Shown here one piece after another: positions 10,527 to 23,200 of a stretch of DNA of 64,000 bases (positions are counted from its first letter, which is position 1; each line of letters starts with the position of its first letter). The stretch is taken from assembly GCA_030522415.1 (NCBI GenBank), contig CM060107.1, positions 22,356,071 to 22,420,070 of the forward strand. The letters run 5' to 3'. A program made the position numbers and the translations under genes. The notes below the pieces were generated by a model, which made no database searches, was not told where the DNA came from, and saw nothing but the letters and a program-made list of their open reading frames with translations. The DNA comes from Channallabes apus. Taxonomy: Eukaryota > Chordata > Actinopteri > Siluriformes > Clariidae.

Positions 10527-13500
10527 GGGGGCTGACATTTTTATGGCTGTAAATATCCGCAACGTTGCCCAAGCAGGCCTGCTTTCCCAGCAGTACCCAC
10601 CCCCACTACTTCCTAAACCTGGAAAGGAAAATGTCCGGCTCCAGAAGTTACTTAAGAAAAGTGCTAAGAAAAAAGCTGCTGTCCAGTCTTCCCAAACAGC
10701 AGCCCCTTTCCGCTCATGTCTCTCTCCAGTAACTGAGGCCAGTCCTGACCTGGAGTACAGTGACCACTCAACTCCACCCAAAACACCAGAAATGCCTATC
10801 TATGGAGGTACACTACATCCACGGTTCAACATCAGGCCATTGTATCAGCATTCATCATCCCCCTACCCTCATCAGGCTAGCAGTTCTTACATCACACCAA
10901 CAAGGTTCTCCCCACTGCCCTATGTTACATCGCACCATTCATGCAATCTATTTTCTTACTCAACTCCTCCTACTCCTGCATGTATACCACTTGTTCCTTC
11001 CTATAAAGCAACATCTATAACTGTTACATCTGTAACTCCCACAACTGAGATAATCCAACCTAGAGCTACAATACCAATTTTTGTGGCAGTAAAGCAAACA
11101 AATAATTTACTGACTACACCCACTTTTATCATCTCTAAAGCTGCAAGTCCTCAGCCAATATCAAAACCTATGTTTGATGTTCCCCAAATTACAAATTATA
11201 CTTCTAAGACAGCAACATTAACAACTTCCCAATATATATCCTCGCCAACAACACAAAGAAGAACACCCATAGCTGAGGTGCTGCGTGGTCCAACACCAAC
11301 GTTTGAAGTTAGAAGGATTATTACACCAACCTCAGAATTAAAGAGAGATAAAACACCAACTAGAGAAATCAAAAGGGTCTCAACACCTACATCTGACATT
11401 AAAAGGGGTGTAACACCTACATCAGAGATTAAATATGATGTAATGCCTATAACTGAAATAAAAATGGCTATAACACCTATATCAGAAATTAAAAGGGGTA
11501 TAACACCTACATCTGAAATTAAAAGTGGTGTTACACCTACATTGGAAGTTACATCTGAAATGATAAGTGACACTACTGTGACTACTTCAGCTTTAGAGGT
11601 TAAGAGAGTTACTACCCCAACATCTGAGATAAAAAGTGATGCAACAGTCACTACTGAGCAAAGAAGGGGCAGAACCCTGACAAGAACAAGAACACCAACT
11701 TTTGATCACTCACCATCAAAAACTCCAACAGGGCGACCAAAGACACCATCATATCATGTTTCACCTGCTAGAACACCTGTTATAGAAATTTCAAGACCCA
11801 ACCCACTTTTATTTGCTGTCTCTCCTGTGTATATGGAGGGCAGAAGATCCAAAACACCTACTTCAAGTTTAGTTGGGCCTAGTGATGAAATTCCTCAAGA
11901 GACTGAGAAAATAAAGCAAACTTATCTTACAGAATCCATACAAAATGGTGAGGTCCATATCAAAACATCAGAAGCTAGACAACCTTCTGAAAAGCCCAAA
12001 GAAGCTGAGATTTCAAAGCCAAAAGTCACAGTGAAAAGTCTTTCAAAGGCTACAGAAATCACTGAAGCCCAAAGCCCAGAGATCAGTGTACATGAAGCTC
12101 CTAAACCTCTAACCCCTACAGTTAAACATCACAGTCCCAAAATACCAGACTCTGAACCTGCTAAACCCTTACTGGGGTATCAAAGACCAACAGTGCCTCC
12201 AGTTGCAGGTCAAAGACCAAGAACACCAACATCAAAATCGAAATCGAAATCGAAATACTATGGTTTAACCCCATCTGAATATGTTGCTTTTGGGGGAATA
12301 CAGAGCTATACTCCTGCATTTGGTATCTCCAGAGCTATATCACCAGATCAGTCAACAGATGTACCTGTTTTGAAAGAGATGCAAGAGAGTCCCAAAACAC
12401 CTGTGGAGAAAGTGTGCATGACTTCTGCTATTGATATAAATGGAACTTCTTCTGCCCAAGCTGCTGAAATCTTAAAGGCCATAATGCCAACAATAGCAGC
12501 AGAGTTAAAACTGGAGCAAGTTGTATCTACATCAGAGAGAATGGAAACAAAAGAAAACAACACTGAAGTTCCAGGAGTTAAAATTCCAACCATTGTTGTG
12601 TCTAAGGTTGACACACCACCTTCAGACGCTCTCGTGACAGTGACCACTCTTCCTGTTACACAAAGAGTTAGGACTCCGACATATGAAGCATTTAAACCAA
12701 AGACAGTGCAATCTGGATCTTTAAAAGAGACAACTAAACCAAACACTCAACCAACATCACCTTCTTTAAAAGTTGTAAAATCTGTAACACCTGACCAAAA
12801 TGCAGATGAAAGCACAAAGCCAACAAAAATAGGCAAAATGTCACAGAAAAAAACAGAGCCTTGTGTATCTTTGCTGGAAAAGATTAAGGAACAAAAATCT
12901 TTATCTACAAAAGATATCCCTTCAACAAAGGCTCCTGAAATATCTGTGTCTGAAAAACCAGAAGATAAGCCTCTGGTCAAGCCAAAGGATGACCAGAAGA
13001 ATCTTAAACCTGGTGAAGATGATTTATCAACACCAAAAGAGAACATATCTAAAGATGCAAAGCCTGCAGTCAAGAATGAGGTGGAAACTGCAGAGCCTCT
13101 CCTAAAGGCCTTTCAGAAACCAAAAGGCATGAAGTCAAGACTCAGTGGCTGGTCTCGTCTCAAGAAACACATGGTGGTGGAGATAGAAGAACCCAAGTTT
13201 CCTGTTTGTGAGCCAGAACTGAAGAAAGATGCCCTTGATGGAACTGCTCAGGAAACAAGTGAGCAGGAAAACCAAGGCAAAGAAACAGATAAGACTAGTG
13301 AAGCAGAGAGTAAAGATGCCCCAAGGGCTACAAAAATGTGGGATGCAATCCTCTTCCAAATGTTCGCAACCAAAGAGAGTATCATGCAACAGATTGAAGC
13401 CAGCAAAACTGAGGAGCAAAAGAAAGCAGAGGCTAAATCAGATAGCCTAAAAGAAATTCCTGCATTTGCACATCGCCTTCCAGTTCTCCTTTACAGTCCT

Positions 13501-13650
13501 AGATTTGATGCCAGGAAACTGAAAGAGGCAGCTGCACGACCAATGACAAAGATCGCAACAGTGTTTGAAATGGGTCTAATTGGCCGCAAAAATAAAGAAG
13601 AAGAACCAAAAGACTTTAACAGAACAGCCAGAGGATTCTTTAATAAATAA
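10527..13650 (+). CDS. prr33: Proline/threonine-rich protein, PRR33-like, large terminal exon
   Basis: One open exon of about 1035 codons from ATG 10543 to TAA 13648-13650. A long T tract ending CCCAG (10524-10526) is a strong splice acceptor, so the exon begins at 10527. The frame is open from there to the ATG, so an upstream exon could add a few N-terminal residues. Near the N-terminus [19 protein letters not shown] resembles what I recall of human PRR33. Residues about 248-380 are degenerate 10-residue repeats of the form TPTSEIKRGV. A conserved-looking island around residues 565-595 contains [15 protein letters not shown]. The basic C-terminus (about 859-1035) contains [16 protein letters not shown] and ends GFFNK. 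No signal peptide, membrane segment or enzyme motif is seen, and most of it is probably disordered. Function is unknown. The name rests on the N-terminal motif and on its place between lsp1 and tnnt3 on the opposite strand, as in human. Confidence 0.8.
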
Positions 13651-13767
13651 ACTACTAATGTCTAGATTATGATAAAGGAACGGCTTCTGAATAGCCCAAA
13701 GAGGCTTTGTCCATAAATTGTGTACAGTTATATTTATCACAATTAAGCTAACGTAAAGTTTAAATTA

Positions 13768-13773
13768 AATAAA
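13768..13773 (+). terminator. prr33: Polyadenylation signal of prr33
   Basis: Canonical AATAAA about 118 nt after the stop codon in AT-rich sequence. Confidence 0.6.
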
Positions 13774-14089
13774 AAAGTGAATGTAATGTGATTGTATAAT
13801 TTACACAAAGGAAACATGGGAAAATGACATTGGATGACAAAAGGATGTATTGCCTCACTCATGTCATATTAATCTGACAGAAAGGTACAAGATGTACAGT
13901 ATTGATGTGTTCTAATGTCATTCTAAAATGCCAGAATGGCATACTACAACTTAAGACATAAGACTACACTTATGGTCTGTTATCCAGGTAGCCAATCATA
14001 TGGCTGCAGGACAATGTATGCAATCAGAACTGTTTTGGTGAGCGGTCGGGTCTGTTCAGGGGATGTTCAGACAGATGCATCTTTTTCAC

Positions 14090-14345
14090 AAGTTACAAGT
14101 TATCCATTGATTTTTAAGGATCAGGCAATCCTATTTATGAATGTTTACAAGAATGTCTGCAGTGGCCATGGGCAACCCTGGCTGCGATTGTCTTTCACAA
14201 TCATGAAGCCTTCTTTAAAACATTTGCAATATTCAAATGTTTTACTGCTACTAAGTGTCCTCACCATAGTTCTTCTGTGAATATCAAGCGGATTTAAGCC
14301 TTCGTTCATAAGAAATATCAAAGTCCCAGTTTGTCTCATACATTT
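14090..14345 (-). mobile_element. Decayed mariner-like transposase fragment, copy 1
   Basis: The minus strand encodes FLMNEGLNPLDIHRR followed by SKTFEYCKCFKEG, which resembles the N-terminal helix-turn-helix of mariner-type transposases. Catalytic region and terminal repeats are not recognisable. Two related fragments occur at about 34120-34700 and 51240-51575. Boundaries are approximate. Confidence 0.5.
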
Positions 14346-14816
14346 AGTGTAGTCAAAAATTTTCTCTTTCTATTCGCTATTATTTTATCTGCTGCTTTTT
14401 ACAACGATGCCTGTGAAACAAAGATCTAATTGTGTGTTCAGTGAAGGAACAGTATTTACTGTACAGGGTGTTTGAAAGTTGTAGTTGGCTGGATAGGTGG
14501 AATGAAGGCAAATGAGAGTTAATAGTGGGTTGGAAATGAAGGAAAGTGTGAAGGGAAAAAGATGAATAACCGAATAACAAAATTAATACACCACAGATCC
14601 TATATTTAAATGGTGACCAGAGCAGGTCAAAATGAGGCTGTATGGCTGTTATAGGTCTACGTAAGTGTCACAGATAGCTTACACTGAAAAAATGGTTACA
14701 TGAGTGTCATATACTGTCAGCTGTTTTGCATGGCTTAATGTAAGTTTTTTTCTGATTGTTTTGACTATACAACTGTAAAAAATAGATAAAGATGATGATG
14801 ATGGTGATGATACTGT

Positions 14817-14839
14817 ACGTGTGTGTGAGTGCATGTGCA

Positions 14840-14936
<97 letters not shown>

Positions 14937-14955
14937 CTGTCTGTCTGTCTGTCTG
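14817..14955. repeat. (GT)n plus (TCTG)n microsatellite
   Basis: Long GT tract with rare interruptions, ending in five TCTG-type units. It lies between the 3' ends of prr33 and lsp1. Confidence 0.95.
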
Positions 14956-15234
14956 ACATTAAAAATCTAAATGGGTACACATTCTCTGTATGGGCAGTGA
15001 AATGTGATATGTATAATATTTTGCATTTTAAGGTGCTAGATTACATGTTTTATATATTTTTTGTAATAAAATATGTTCATTTGGAGAAGAATTCTAACGG
15101 GTATACTTGGTTATACTATATTTCTTAGTTAGGTGTTCACAAAAGTTCAAGAGTTTTGAATAATAATAATAATAATAATTGTAAAAACTAAACATGCCAA
15201 TATTATAAAATTCAATAATATAATGCAAAGATTC

Positions 15235-15240
15235 TTTATT
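15235..15240 (-). terminator. lsp1: AATAAA overlapping the lsp1 stop codon
   Basis: The last codons read GAG AAA TAA A on the minus strand, so the hexamer AATAAA includes the stop codon itself. If used, the 3' UTR would be only about 10-30 nt. A second signal farther downstream cannot be excluded. Confidence 0.4.
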
Positions 15241-18200
15241 TCTCACTTGATTTTCCATTTGGATAGTCACTGTACTCGTCATCATCGATAGAAATTTTCT
15301 CATATTTGCCATGGCCAGTCACAACAAACTTGTAGCGCTTGCTTGAAGCGGTACCCTAAGAATTTAAATGTATATATGAATAACACTTGAAAATTCAGGC
15401 AATAAGAAGATGAGCTAAAATTATAGTAAGAATATAGTAAGCAGATTAAAAATGAACCTTTGCTGCTAGTCCTGAGCGCCCAGTTGCTGATCCTTCCCCT
15501 ATGATCTCCCACATGTTCTTCTTTTGGAGCACATCTCCTGCTTTAACATCCTGAGAAGAAGCACAGAATAATCTTGGATGCTTTCTGAACAAGAAAAAAA
15601 TGTTAATAACCAAAAGTAAATGATGAGCCCAGTGTCAGAAAGCAGTCTAAAGAGGGATTACAATATATCCAAAGTCGATATCTGTTCAACAAAACTCCCT
15701 CAAAAGCATTTGCTATTACAAGAGCATCAGTTTAACAATTTAATTGTTAAACTTACAGATCAGACACAGAAGGAGGAGAAATCCCTAATTTACCTTAAGA
15801 GGGAAAGATAAGGAGGCAGATGAAAGAAGCAGAAAACAGAAACTGGAATCAGAAAAGATAAAGATGTCTTGATGTACTCTTGCATGAAATATTGATAAGA
15901 GCATTTGTCTAGTTTTTCATATATTAAGATTGCAATAAATTAAATATAGGATAATCCAAATTATTTTATACTAATTACAAGATGTAGATGTGGGAAGATA
16001 ATGATGCTGATTTTAAGTATTTATTTGTAGGAGCAAAAAAGCTAATTATCTGCCAATAGAATAGGATAAAGATTAGAATAGAACAGAATAAAGATTTTTA
16101 CTTTGAAATTAGTATAAATACCTAGAAATATAATAAATAATCTCTTATTATAAGAATCATATAATAAGAAATCTTTTATAATTATAATATAATAAGAAAT
16201 CTTTATTTAAAAGATATCTTTGATAAAATTTTATATTGGTTTATTGTATTCTGTACTGTACTGTATTCTGTACTAACTGCACTGTAGATATGTTTACTTG
16301 CTAATACACAGTATATGCATTTTTTTTTTTTTTACAATGCAGACATAGTGCATAGATTTATGTCCTATTTTGTCCATCTGGTAAACTTCATACAAAAAGC
16401 TCATACTGTACATCAGCAATGGAGTAATAGGACAACAAGCCTAGTCAGCAGATACTTACACTGGGTTTAGACTGTGCGGATCTGTTGCCACCCTCTGGAC
16501 TTCCTTTTACCCAGTGTGTGATAAGATCAGCCACACCCACCTTCAGTCCATCAGTGTCCTAAAACACACACATTATTATTTTACATCATTCATTCATTCA
16601 TTCACTCATCTTTATACTGGTCGGGGTTGCAGCAGTTTAAAAATCCTATTCCAAAATAGGAAATCTACTGGGAATTTAGTGCAGCCGACTAGCATACCTA
16701 CAATGGAACAATGGGAAATTTTTGAAAAATAAAAATTTTTGCCAAGACAATAACCTGAGCTCAGGATCAATGTATTCGATGTAATTTTTAGCCATCACAT
16801 ACTTTGAATTAATTTGTTAAACAGCACTAAGAACATGAAAATCAGCATTTATAACTACATGAAAGAAAACAAATATTTTATACAGTCTGTGATAATATTG
16901 TTGCGGCACGGCAGCTTAGTGGTTAGCACTTTCGCCTTGCCCCTCTGGTTTGTGTACATGGAGTTTGCATGTTCTCCCCATGCTAGTTGAGTTTCCTCCA
17001 GGTACTCAGATTTCCTCACACAGACCAAAGACATGCAGATTAGGCTAACTGGTGTTCCCAAATTGCCTGTAGTGTGTGAATGACAATTGGGCATCGAGCT
17101 GGCAACACGACACCTTAAGTAACTACAAGAGAAAGAACAAATATATCTCCAGAGTGGGGAGTATCCATCGCCATGTATCCCTTACAGAATTGTGTTACTC
17201 ATACAGCCCTGGAGTACCAGGTATTGAGCAGGTTTTTCAATATAATGACAGAATTTTGTATAGGTTTTCATCTGTTTAGTAAAAACAATTCTCTATTGCT
17301 ATTTATATTTTAGTGAGTATGGTTGTTTTCAGACCTTTGATGGAGTTCCTTTGGATGCGCACTGGTTCCAGGCCTCTCCTGCTTCAAACAGGTTCTTTTT
17401 AGCAACCACTGGTTCAGGAACACTGGGCATGTCTGCTACAGTTGACTTAGGTGTCTTTGGTTCTTTTGCTGAGCTCTATAAAACAATGATCTTGTTGATA
17501 ATATACATCAGTCTTTATCAAAAATTCACCTCAGAATAACATGTGGCCTTTTGTCTTTAGATAGCATAACTAAGAACCATGTCGAAAGCCCATCTTACTT
17601 TTTAAACAAATACATTTTTGCCATAAAGCGCAATCAGTCCTAAATGACAGGTGATTGCAAAGTGCCTCGAAAGAACACTAGGGGCTCCAGGACAGATTTC
17701 TTATTGCTAATGGGGTTTAGCTTTGGAGTTGTTACTCACCTCCACAGCATGAGTGTACTGTTCCAGTTTGTCATCGATCTTAGACAGGAGTAGCGGTGGC
17801 TGAGTCTTCTTAAAGCTGTTGCTGTTTCCAAAACAAAGAAACTCAGTCAGGGCATGTCAACAACTACACAGCACATAAAAGCTTTAGACCTCACCTCATC
17901 ATCTGGCCTGGAGCCCAGACAGGAATAAGAGGAATTATTATCCTAAATAAGTTTTTTTTTTTTTTTTTTTTTTTGTAAAATGTCCCCACAGAGACATCGG
18001 ATACTGTTACTACTATTCAATCATTATCATTTCAAAGTGGAGTATCTGTCTATAGCACTGTTATTGTTGATATGGAGGTGCCTTTCTGCTGACACGGGAC
18101 AACCAAAAAAATATGTTTGGGTTTGTGTGCATGCACATGTACAAGATACTGGACTTTTTTCTGCCACCGGATTGAGCAATACACTTCTGTGGGGGAAAGG

Positions 18201-20178
18201 GCAAACATTTAAACCTGACTGGAAAAGATTACACACTATTATTCATATGCCAGTCACTTCATATGTATAAGATATTAAATCAGGGAGTATGTGGGAGACA
18301 TGTGTTAGTCATTAGTGATATACGTGGGTGATTAACTAGCTTCTTTAGAGATGACGCAATGCTTTCCCATGACAAATGCAGTTCACAAATTTTTGGTCTG
18401 AGTCGTCTTATGGAGGAAAACTGACATATATGGAAAGCAATTTCATGCTGCCAAGAGGCAGACAGTGTAACGCAACTCATCTTTTTGCTGTCATTATGTT
18501 TTCACCAATCACACAGTGATATATTCTACTGTCATCTTTTTTTGATACTAACAATGACAAATCAAACACATTTAATGCTGAAATAAAGAACAAACATAAT
18601 AGCACATACTGTAAGCCAGTAGGACATCACCTCTGCCCCTATCTCCTATCTGTCTCTATTATAACAGCACTTTTGTATCCCAAAAGTGGACATTTTGCTT
18701 TACATTTCTGAGACTTGTGAATACTGATAGGTTTCTGCCTCAGACTTCATGGAGCCTGGTCTGAGTCTACCACAATATCTCACAAGACACTAGAGGAAAG
18801 ACATGCTTTTTCCACATCTGGACCATGTTACAAGACCCATACATCACTGCTAACAAAGGTGATGAACTAACAGCACATGAATCTGACCTAGGGCACCCAA
18901 GCACCTATGTCAATGTTTACTTTTAGATATCAGTCATTTAGCTCAAAAGCCTTTTAGACTTTTAGTCTAATGTTATTTATAGACATCCTAGGATTGGGTT
19001 CAGGCACAAACAATAATTCGCCGCCATGTAAATATGTGAGTTAGACATATGGTGATTGACAGGGCTAAATAAACTTACCTTTTCTTTAAAGACCGATTCA
19101 AGGATTCTGTTCTGTCCACGATCTGCGTAAAAATGGCACAGGATAGCATTACAATTCAGTGGCTGGTGCTGTGAACATTCCTTGACCATTACATTTTCAT
19201 CTCATTCTCATTCTCAAGGAAAAAACTTGAGAATGAATCTCTAGCTGCCCTCCACTGAGGCCTTGCTTTGGAGCCTACATGCATGAATCACAAATTTTTC
19301 AAATTCAGTTATTAAGTTTATTTCCGTACATTATTATGCCAGTGCGTAAAATAATTAATTATGAAAAAAATGAAAATCTGAGTGTGAATATAAATCATCA
19401 GGTGGAAAAAAAGATTTGGGATCCTATATAGTTCTTTCCCTGCTCTTGTCACTCAGACTATGAGTGTGCATGCTCAGTGACTCTCATATTAACCCCACAA
19501 AAGGACCCCTTGTGTTGCAGTTGAGCCTACTGGCTTTTTTTATTCCCAACTCACCGAGCATGTACTTTCAGCTGTCAATCTCTCCTCATGCTCTCTCTGA
19601 AATTGTACATGCAAGCAGAAGGAAGCTCAGGACCACAAACATGAAACACCAGAAACACCAACCCATAGTACAGACAGATTATAAACAACAGAGAAGAAAC
19701 ATGCACCTTTGTGAGATAACCTGGGAAAAACCAGTGAGTGTTACTGAGGATGACTTATCAATCAAAAAGTAAATAGCATACCACTGATTTTGACCAAAAT
19801 ACTAGCAGGTTCATTTTGTTACAAAGCACAAATAAAACAGCTATCAAATCACTTTGTATCACTTTATACAATAACATGGCTGCAGATTAGATGGCAGCAG
19901 AAGTTTTAATGTTTTAATGTCAATCATCAAGAAAAAAACAACATCACAGACCTCAAAAACAGAGAACAGTGGTCATTTGAGTCAATATCAGCAAGGAAGC
20001 CAGTGCTGGCATTTATCTCATAAAATGAGACATGATACTTCACAAATCAATAAATAGCACTTGTTTTCAGACATTCTGTTTCATTCAGTATTTTTCCAGA
20101 CCTTAAAAGTTTAATTTGGAAAAACATGACTTCAAGCCAACTCATTTATACAATATGAGTATATTTTCAAATTGACCA

Positions 20179-20226
<48 letters not shown>

Positions 20227-23200
20227 TTCGTTTTTAAAAAAAAAAAAAAGAAAGAAAATTATAATTTAATGAGTTTTCCCAGGTCACCATGTGTCATATA
20301 TAGAATGTGTAGTAGAATTTGGCTTGAGATTAAAGACATAGTTCATTATAAAAAATAATAAATAATAAATAGCAATGAGCAAATTTTTAGGTTATTGTAA
20401 TTTGATAGATGCATGCAGTGGTACAACCACAGCAACACCACAAACAGCAGCATAAAGGTCCATTCACACATTCACACACATACAACCCAACTTGAGTATA
20501 GGCTTAGGGTGGTATAATTTATAAAGACATTTTGCTAATGAAGCAAGTAAACTGAACAAACATCACACAGTATAAGGTGAATAGTGATATATGCTAGTGA
20601 TATCGGCCTGTCTTGTACAATGAAACAAGCACAGAACACAGAGTGAACAGCAATTCCAACTTACACATGAAAGACCTTATACTCTGTTAAAATTGGCTCC
20701 TCAAAGGTTCTTTATCAGATGGTTAAGAATTTTTAAGGTTCATTTTCTTTAGTAGGGTTCTATAAAGAAACGTTATATGTTTGGATAAAAACACCTTTAA
20801 GACTGAACCATATTTTAAGGAGTATACTGTACATGCACTTTATGTGAATCCAACCAAAAATTGGATAAAAAAAACAAAAAAAACACTAACACAAAAAAAA
20901 CACAGCTCATCTCACAGACATGCAACTTACAAATTTTAATGGAATCTATAATCTGGAAAAACAGATCTTGTAATCAATTCCACTTCATCAAGTTAAAATT
21001 ACAGTATATATAAATGGTCACGCTAGAATATATACTATAATACTATAACAGGCATACAAATAGTCTGGACTACATACAGTACTGCTTTGTTGTTTACCTT
21101 AAAAGTTGGACTCCTTGGACTGAGAGGGAACGATTCATCACCATCTGGTGAGGACATATTCAAGCTCTTCATCCTCCTTTCAGCTGCTTCCATCCTTCGC
21201 CTCTCAATATCCTCCTTCATCTGCCTCTTCTCATCCTGTGATCCGTTCCACACAATTTTTTGTTATCAACTGCACATATTGCTCTCAGTATCCAGTTTAA
21301 AATGTCATAAATGTATGAATGCCAATCGAGATAATATTTGTCCCCAAGTTTTCTCCCTAGTTAAGTCAGTCAGTTCCTATTGCTACAGGTATATCTTAGG
21401 GCCTTCCCCTATCAATCAACAGCTGTCAAGCAGGTAAGGGTATCTTCTAACTGGATCTTTTCAAACTGCTGCTCATGCACAATTGGGGGCAGCATAACAC
21501 ATTCAGGGGGACACATGATCCACATCCTATATCTTTGTGAATTCACAGATACATTATTAGTCTGTGTCATTTTGATTGATGTGGGAGTGCATGACCGATG
21601 TGGGCTGTAGCATCAGTAGGATTGGGTCAGTTGAACTCACAATCTCTGAATGAGATGCTTTATGTGCCACTCGTGACATGGAGATTATATTTGTGCAATG
21701 CTTTTTTCTATCACCTCCTCTTTTGCCAAGCGGTGCTGCTCCTCCTCTTCCTTCCTGCGCTCCTCTTCCTCACGCACTCTTCTGCGTTCCTCTCTCCTCT
21801 TCTTGAGCTCTTCCAGCTCCATCTCAGCCTCTGCCTGCCTCTGACGAAGCTGCTCAAGCTCCTGGCTCTCCTTTTCCTGGTGGCTGCGCCGGATCTTCTC
21901 CAACTTCTGCTCTGTCTCCATATTGCCCCCTGCCTGTTCCCTTGACTCTGAGCTCTGACCTATGATCCTGCTGAGGAGAACATGAGGAAGAAGGGTCATG
22001 AAATCCGTCACAGCAGGATTTCCCCTGGCAAGAAGCCATGTCTGACAATACAGCATCAGCTTTTTTCTTTATTTAGCTCTTTCAGGAAACACAGTCGTTT
22101 GGGAAAAAAGCTATTAGACAGTTAATAATGTTATAATACTGTATGGCTCGGAATCATTTAGGTACGGACTGGTGATGCTTTAAACTTGTCTAAAAATTAC
22201 TACAGGCCAATACAAATCCCGAAACTCAGAAACTAGAATCTCTATACAAAATGTTAAACCTTACTACATCAACAATTACACACATTTGTAATAAATTTTT
22301 TTGGGGCATCAGCCATGCAAGTCTTTTTTGGGTTCCATAAAAAAGTTACTCTGAGAATACTCTACTTTCCACAGAGCCACTGAACAGTATTGTATACAGT
22401 GCACTAAACACTGTCCTACATTCTAATGTTATTACAGTTACATACACTCACCTTGTAGTCTTTCTATTTTTAAACAAATGTGATGCCACTTCCTCTCCAG
22501 CAGGATCCTCGCTGTTGGTTGTCGGTGTTCTATCTTGCTGCAGGAAGACCTTAGATGTATAAGAGACCTTCACTTCTTTTCTCATTTCTTTCACCTGATA
22601 ATGGAACCCAGACAAAAGTATAATAAAAATTCTCAGTAATTAACACAAATATAAAAACTGATTAAAAAAAATTATACTATGTCAGTTCATACCAAATCTT
22701 CTACGTGTATCTTTGGCTCCTCCACCTCCCTCTTGTTACCTCTGACTGAATCTTCCTTCCATTCTGGTGTCTCTCTGACCTTAAGGCTGCCTGCCTTGTC
22801 ACCAAACAGCTTGCACCTTTCACTGCTCTTCCTCCCTTGCATGTAGTCCACGGCTTCGTCACCTGGTACCTTATGCCGTTGATTTAGCACAATTGAGCTG
22901 ATCTCTTCTCTTCTGCTTCCTCCGTTCATGGTTCTTTCCACCTCCAAGTCCACCTCCTCTCTCGGCTCACTTTCCTCCTGCCTGACCTGTCTGCCCTTTT
23001 CCAACCTCTGAGTCCAGTCACTGAAACCTTCATCCTCTTCCAGTGCTCCAGAGCTGCTAGGTTTCAGTTCAGTCTCAAATCTGCACACACAAACAAAGAC
23101 CAAAACCTTCAACTCATGAATTCTTAGGACCCATTCTCAGGTACAGGTGTGCATTCCTTATGTATTGCATTTGTTTGAATCCATTAATTTAGGTGGCATT

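Noticed and set aside
11196..11651. 151-codon frame antisense to the prr33 repeat
   Set aside because: It mirrors the 30-nt sense repeat (Ile-Ser-Asp-Val-Gly-Val pattern) and is a shadow of it.
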